DNA from: Diphasiastrum complanatum
Taxonomy: Eukaryota > Streptophyta > Lycopodiopsida > Lycopodiales > Lycopodiaceae
Direction: 5' to 3'
Assembly (NCBI GenBank): GCA_029204225.1
Contig: CM055102.1
Location: 16,246,229 to 16,310,228, forward strand
Length of the DNA stretch: 64,000 nt
Positions within the stretch are counted from its first letter, which is position 1. Each line of letters opens with the position of its first letter. Below the pieces are notes generated by a model. It had not been told where the DNA came from, made no database searches, and saw only the letters and a program-made list of their open reading frames with translations. Positions 39,801-45,800 of this stretch are shown here, piece after piece. The translations under genes were made by a program, and so were the position numbers.

Positions 39801-42800
39801 AGTAACACCAAAAGGAAGAACACGAAACTCATACAAACCAAGATGGGTACGAAACGCAGTCTTGTGTTCGTCCGAAGGATGCATCCTAATCTGGTGATAG
39901 CCGGAACGTAAGTCTATCTTAGAGAAAAGATGAGAGGTGCCTAACTGGTCAAAGAGATCATCCATGTGAGGAATAGGATACTGGTTACGGATGGTCAACT
40001 TATTGAGGGCACGATAATCAATGCAGAGGCGTTTGGAACCATCTTTCTTACTGACAAGGAGAACAGGGGCACCAAAAGGACTGTGACTAGGAACAATAAG
40101 GCCCTGATTTAGTAAAGCAGTAATCTGAAGCTCAACCTCATCACGCTCAGACTTAGACATACGGTAAGGAGGCCGGGAGGGAGGAGCAGAACCAGGACGC
40201 AAATCAATATGGTGGTTCACATCACGTAATGGTGGTAGCGTCGTAGGTTCTGAAAAGACAAATGCATACTGATGTAATAAGTCAGAGATCACCTGAGGAA
40301 CAGCTGCTGGAGGAGAGGTAGTCACTGGAGAATCTGCTGCAGCACGCTGAACACATAATAAAGCTGCACAATGAGCCTTAGGTAGGCTGCGGATAAACTG
40401 CTTCCCGTTGATCAGCTGGAAATCTGCCTGAGAATCAATACCAGCAAGTGAGTGGGTCACTGCATCATGAACAAATGTCAATGTCTGCTGAGCTAGGTCC
40501 AAAGTAACCGCTCCCAATGAAGCAAACCAATCAGCACCAAGGATAAGGTCATAGCGCTCCAGAGGAATGATATAAAGATCTGCCTGTCCAGAAAAATCAC
40601 CAATGCGGTAGGATAATCCCTGAAACATCTGAGAATTAGGAAATGAGTGAGAACTGGCAACCTCGACTGTGAGAGGCTGTGGAGCAGGAATAGGTGAAGC
40701 GCGTATCCGGCTGAGAACATAACTGTTGATAAAGGAATGAGTGTTGCCGGTATCAACTAAAGCAATATACTCACGACCAGTAATGCGCACACGTAGCCGA
40801 ATGGAGCAAGGACCGGGGCACCTTGTCCAGGTAGCATAAGCAAGTTGAGCATGGCAAGTAGCAGGAAGTAAATCAGTAGAAGGCTCAGGAGATAGATCAA
40901 GCTCATCAGATATATGAATGTAAATATCGGACTCATTTGGGGTAGTGCCCTCATGGTAGAAAACAACAGTAGAAGTAGGCAGAGGCTGGTGGCAATCACG
41001 GGCAATGTGGTCAGGACTCTTACAACGAAAGCAAAGACGCTTCTGCTGAATGTCAACGAACTCTGCAGACGTGTAACGTCGAACAAAAGCAGGACGAGGA
41101 GGCGGAGGGCGAGGAGCGGGAGAAGTAAGAGAAGAGGTCGGGACGACAGTGGATGGGGCAGATGAGGCCGGAGATGGTAGAGGTGAAAGAGATGGACGGG
41201 GTCGGGAAAAGCGAAAGGGAGCTGGATCAGGGTACTTATGCTGTAAAGTACTAGCAAGAGACATGGCCTCAACAAGTGTGGGTGGACGGAAAGAAGAGAC
41301 ATCGTATCGTAGAGCACCACGAAGTCCAGCAATGTAGCGAGAAATAAGCTCGGTGGGCTGAAGATCTGTAAAGAGGTAGGAAAGGTCCATAAACTGATCT
41401 GTATAGGAAGAAAGATCACCAGTCTGAGTAAGACTACGGAATATATCACGCTGGCGGCTCAGCCACTGAGGGTCAATCATAGCATGACGAAGATCACGAC
41501 GAAAGGTAGGCCATAACTAGAGACCGTCCCGATCAGGGTCAAGTCGATAGACCCGCCACCACGTGGCAGCACGTCCATCTAAAAGTAAGGTGGCTAACTG
41601 GATCTTCTGAGGATCAGTCTTAGGGTAAATCTGAAAATAACTATCAAGCTTTGCAAACCAATTCTCTAACAAGTTCCCGTCAGAGGAACCAGAATAGGTG
41701 GCAAGTTGTACCCGATCACGAAAATCTCGAGCAAAATGTGGCTCAGGAGCTAGATGTCGTGGAAAATGTGACTCAGGAGCTGCAGGACGTGGAAAACCGG
41801 GTGGTGGATTAGGTGGAAAATGAGGCCCACCGCCAAAGGAAGTAGACGAGGATGGAAGTCCAAATGGAGACCCAAATGATGAATGAACTGGGGCTTTGCC
41901 AGGTCCATGTGGCTGTAAGGAATCAATCTGTGACTGCATAGTGGCAAAGCCGGTCTGTAGAGTGGTAAAACCGGTCATCATTTGGTCGAAACGACTACTA
42001 AGGAGAGTAAGAGAGTCACGCATATCAGCAAACTGTTCATCTAAAGGTCCGGAATGACTCGCAGGTGTAGTGGGTGAGCTTGCCATGAGGAAGAAAAAGT
42101 AAGCGAGAAAATAAATGTGCTAAACAATTGGACGAACTGAAGGAGAGGACATAAGTCGTCACAACAGGCACGCCAATGAAAAGACACAATAGAACTCGCA
42201 TGTAAGATGAACGAAAAGGACAACTAAGTAAGAAATACCTCGTAACCGCAACCGGAAGTGAGCTGAAAAATAGCGGCGATATGTCGAGGTACCGGGTAGC
42301 CTCCCAAAAAGATGCTAAGGGCCCGACAACGTGGAGTAAACGGTGGGTAAAAGTATGGGAAACAATAATGGACTATGGGGCTGGAAAGGGAGCAGCCAAG
42401 GAAAGGAAGTGATAACAAAAAGGAGGTATGGGCAGCGAGGAAACAAGGCTGAAAAATCAGAGATCGCCCTTCAAGGGTAAAAAAAAGTTTGCGATAAAGA
42501 CGGGGAGCAATCCCGATGCGCGATGAAGTTGGGTGGGAGTGGCTTTCTAAGCATCTAGGCGTGTTTGTATTGTCCGGTGTTTGTCCGGTGTAGGGTTGCA
42601 AACACAGACAACAGTGTAGGAGGGTGAGCTGAAATTGAGGCGGATGTAAGGCGCCAGCTATGGTGGAGTGTGGGCGTCCAAGAGAGGTAGTAAACGGCAA
42701 AAAAAAAAAATTGGATAAAAAAGATGGGTTGGTAGGGCGCTAGGAGTGGCTGATGGAAGGTGGCGAATAGGGGCAGCAAAAAGAGGAAATTTTCAGCAAA

Positions 42801-45800
42801 GGAAGGAGTAGTAGGGCGCTGGTCAGCAAGCATGAGGGCGCCCAATAGGGCAGCAAATAGGAGGCAGTAGGGCGCCCAAAATAGGGGAGGAAAAAGGCTG
42901 AAAATGCAGCAGTAGGCAGCCAGCAAGAGGGCGCTAGAAATGGACAGCAAGTGGGCGCTGTCCTCCTCCGATCCGTCGTGAAAATCTGCAAGACAAGTGT
43001 GGAGAAATGCTGAAGATCCGACTGAAAAATGGTGAAGATCCAAGCTGAAGATGGGCGCCCTCCTGTGAGAGAAAAATCTGCTCAATGGAGATGCTCAGGA
43101 AAGTGCTCTGATACCAAGTTATGAACGTAGCCACGGCTGATCTAGATTTAGTCTATGAAAGCATCACATAAGTAAGACTTAACCCTAGAAAGCAGGAGAG
43201 AGAAAGCTTAAAGAGACTAAAGAAGGAGATCATATCATAAGCCAAGTAACAAATGACACAGAATCCCTACTTATAGCCAAGAGGAAGCCCTAAAAGGAAG
43301 CTTCAGTGGCTAGGGCCAAACTGAGAGGGAAAGTAGTGCGCCCTCCAAGAAGGCCCCCACTCTCAGTAATATGACCAAATAACCAATATAGTGAATCATA
43401 GGGCCCAAGGCCAATAATATGGTCTAAATGTCAATAATGAATAAAAAAGGGCCCAAAGTCTGCCTATGCATAAAGTAAAGTAAATGTAAATGGACATGGC
43501 GAATGTAATGAGCCGAGTCCATAACTTTAATGAATAGTCTTGATTCTAGATTCCTACAAAGCCTACTTAAAATTAAATAATTTTGCTACCATAACGAAAC
43601 ACAACTATATAAACCTACTCATTCTACAAACCATTGCTTCAAGATTAGACCAAAACATGAGCTACACGAAAAGCCTATGCATACTTTGTCCCACAAGCCA
43701 TATCACAACAGCTAGTTGCAAGCCATCTATTTCTTCAAAAATCCGATGCGGCATACACAAATGGTCTGATGCATAAGCCCATAAGTAACTAGAAAGAAAA
43801 GCATAGTTTTCTTTTCTAAACCTATCGTTGCTTCACAAAGGCAACCAACATATGCAATCCTTCACAACGAGACATGCAGAAAGATACATACTTTAAACTA
43901 TAGCAAAAAAATCAAGCATTTTAAGCTTAAGCCATGCTACAACATATGCAATTTAGGCTACAAAGACGAGCATGTTATCATAATGAGCAGACATCATTTA
44001 GTGGTGCTTACTAGAGGAAGTAAGTCATGAGAAAATTTGAGCCAAAAAAGTCTGCTAAATTTTATACCATACGACAATTTATACCCTGAGTATCACAAAT
44101 ACAAACACCTGTACAACTCCTTTTTTTAAGTTGAACTTTTTATCAGCTTAGCTATCTAATCCAATATTTATGACACATCTGGAATGCTAACCAAAAATAA
44201 TTAGCTGAAGGTGCTCATAAAAAAAGTACGTAGTGTGCAAACTTGTCATAAGTGCAAGACTAGTTTAAATCCATACAACACTTCAAATATTAGCCTACAC
44301 TAAAAGTCAATAATGACAACTGGCACTTTATAATTGCCAAATAAAAGCTCAAGCTTGGACTAATACAGTACAGAAATTGTTAGCATAGCATCCTATAGAA
44401 CAACAACATTATTGCCAAACCTTTACACGTTCAATTTTACTTTCAATTGAAAGAAATGAGCTACTCCTGGTTGGAATTTTTTTTTGAAAGAAGCAAATTA
44501 TAGCATACACCAAACAAATCTATTAGTAAAGCTACCATAGACATATTTAAACTATTGTCAAGTTGCTAAAAAAACCAAGGATCCCTTAAAATAAACAAAT
44601 TTTAGAAACCCGTTCCGACCCTTTTTGGGCCAGAATGTACTGGGTCGGGACAGTTTTTTTTTTTTGGTCTGAATGTCTATTTTAGCTGCGGCTATCTGTG
44701 GAAAATCAAGTCCATCCAGGGATGGGCGAGCCATAGAGAAAGGGAAATCAATAAAAATTATTCAAGCTAATTTGGAGCTCGAACCAACCAGGAGAACATA
44801 ACTGGTCGTAGTAGCTTAACTGGGAGCTCAACACACAAACACTTCTCATGCGCTGTATAAAACTAGAAGCATGTGCACATTACATGTAAAACCAGAAGTG
44901 TGTGCACGTTGCATCCAAAAATATTGATTTCTCTTTTACACCAAAGCACAGAATAAACATATCGTGTAAAAATTCTTCCAAAAATATTGACTTCTCTTTG
45001 CAACGCACAGCACCAAAGCACGGAATAAACATATCAAATGACGGATCACTAGGTTTGTTCAGGACGTGCATAATGTTGTTCATAAGCAAGCAAAGGAAAG
45101 TTAAACTAAACAGATTCAATCAGAGCTGAGCGAGGTAGAGAATGGCAGATTTGATGGCAGGAAGAGCGATATTATTCAACTACTTTTTTCCTTTGTTAAA
45201 AAATACATATTTTAAAAAAAAAATTGGTCAAGTTCTGGAACGGAATGCATTCTGGAACACGTTCCATTCCGGAATGGGCAACTATGTTGCAAGTTGTAGC
45301 TCAAGAGAAAATTCTGAAAATGGAGTAAAGTGCAAGAAGCATAAGCTAATGTTAAATAAATTGTGATTCAATCCCTTTCAAATTGATTCAAATCAATTCT
45401 AGATATCAACTGAAATATGATATGCTAATTTCTTTTTTAAACTTTTGGTTTCAATTGTAACTATGTGGCACAATGTATAGGATTGCTAAAAATCTATAAT
45501 TATATGTTACAAAAGTAGCAAGAATGTTTTAGGAGGTGCTTAGAATGTTTTGAATTCACAGCTACACATGCCACTTGTTATTCAAGTTTGACTTGAAACA
45601 CGCTCATCTAATAAATTCCAGTAGATTTCACAAAATTTACAATTTTCTGTTAGAAATTTTATCAATGTAGATATTGATGTTTCAGGTTACTGGAGTCACC
45701 TTCTCTGCCATCGATAAAAACTTTGCTTATGTTCATGGCCTTGATTATGAGGTACATTATGTTTAGCTCTTTTGACAAAAGATGTCAATATATAAGAGAA

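Larger units (their letters stand above)
36917..43531 (-). mobile_element. Gypsy-5, complete chromovirus nested in the copia-2 LTR
   Basis: Bounded by the 5-bp target duplication TTAAT (36917-36921, 43527-43531) inside copia-2 sequence. LTRs of 411 and 410 bases, about ten differences by eye. On the minus strand the order is LTR, tRNA-Met primer site, a long leader, gag-pol in one frame with a C-terminal chromodomain, and 3' LTR. The LTR ends read AGTTAT...ATAACT rather than plain TG...CA, but the primer site and target duplication fix the boundaries. Confidence 0.95.
31097..43563 (+). mobile_element. Copia-2, full-length Ty1/copia element with nested gypsy-5
   Basis: Bounded by the perfect 5-bp target duplication AAGCC (31097-31101 and 43559-43563). 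Contains 5' LTR, tRNA-Met primer site, leader, gag-pol, polypurine tract and a 3' LTR interrupted by gypsy-5. The two LTRs differ at roughly 15-20 of about 400 comparable positions by eye, plus one insertion. It lies in the sense direction in WD40 intron 9 and is the same family as copia-1. Confidence 0.95.

Noticed and set aside
40757-41449. 230-codon Leu-rich frame
   Set aside because: Shadow of the gypsy-5 gag/protease frame; the true frame has all the domains.
42224-43085. Two overlapping frames of 158 and 176 codons in the gypsy-5 leader
   Set aside because: Composition-driven, no domain, no equivalent product in related elements that I know.
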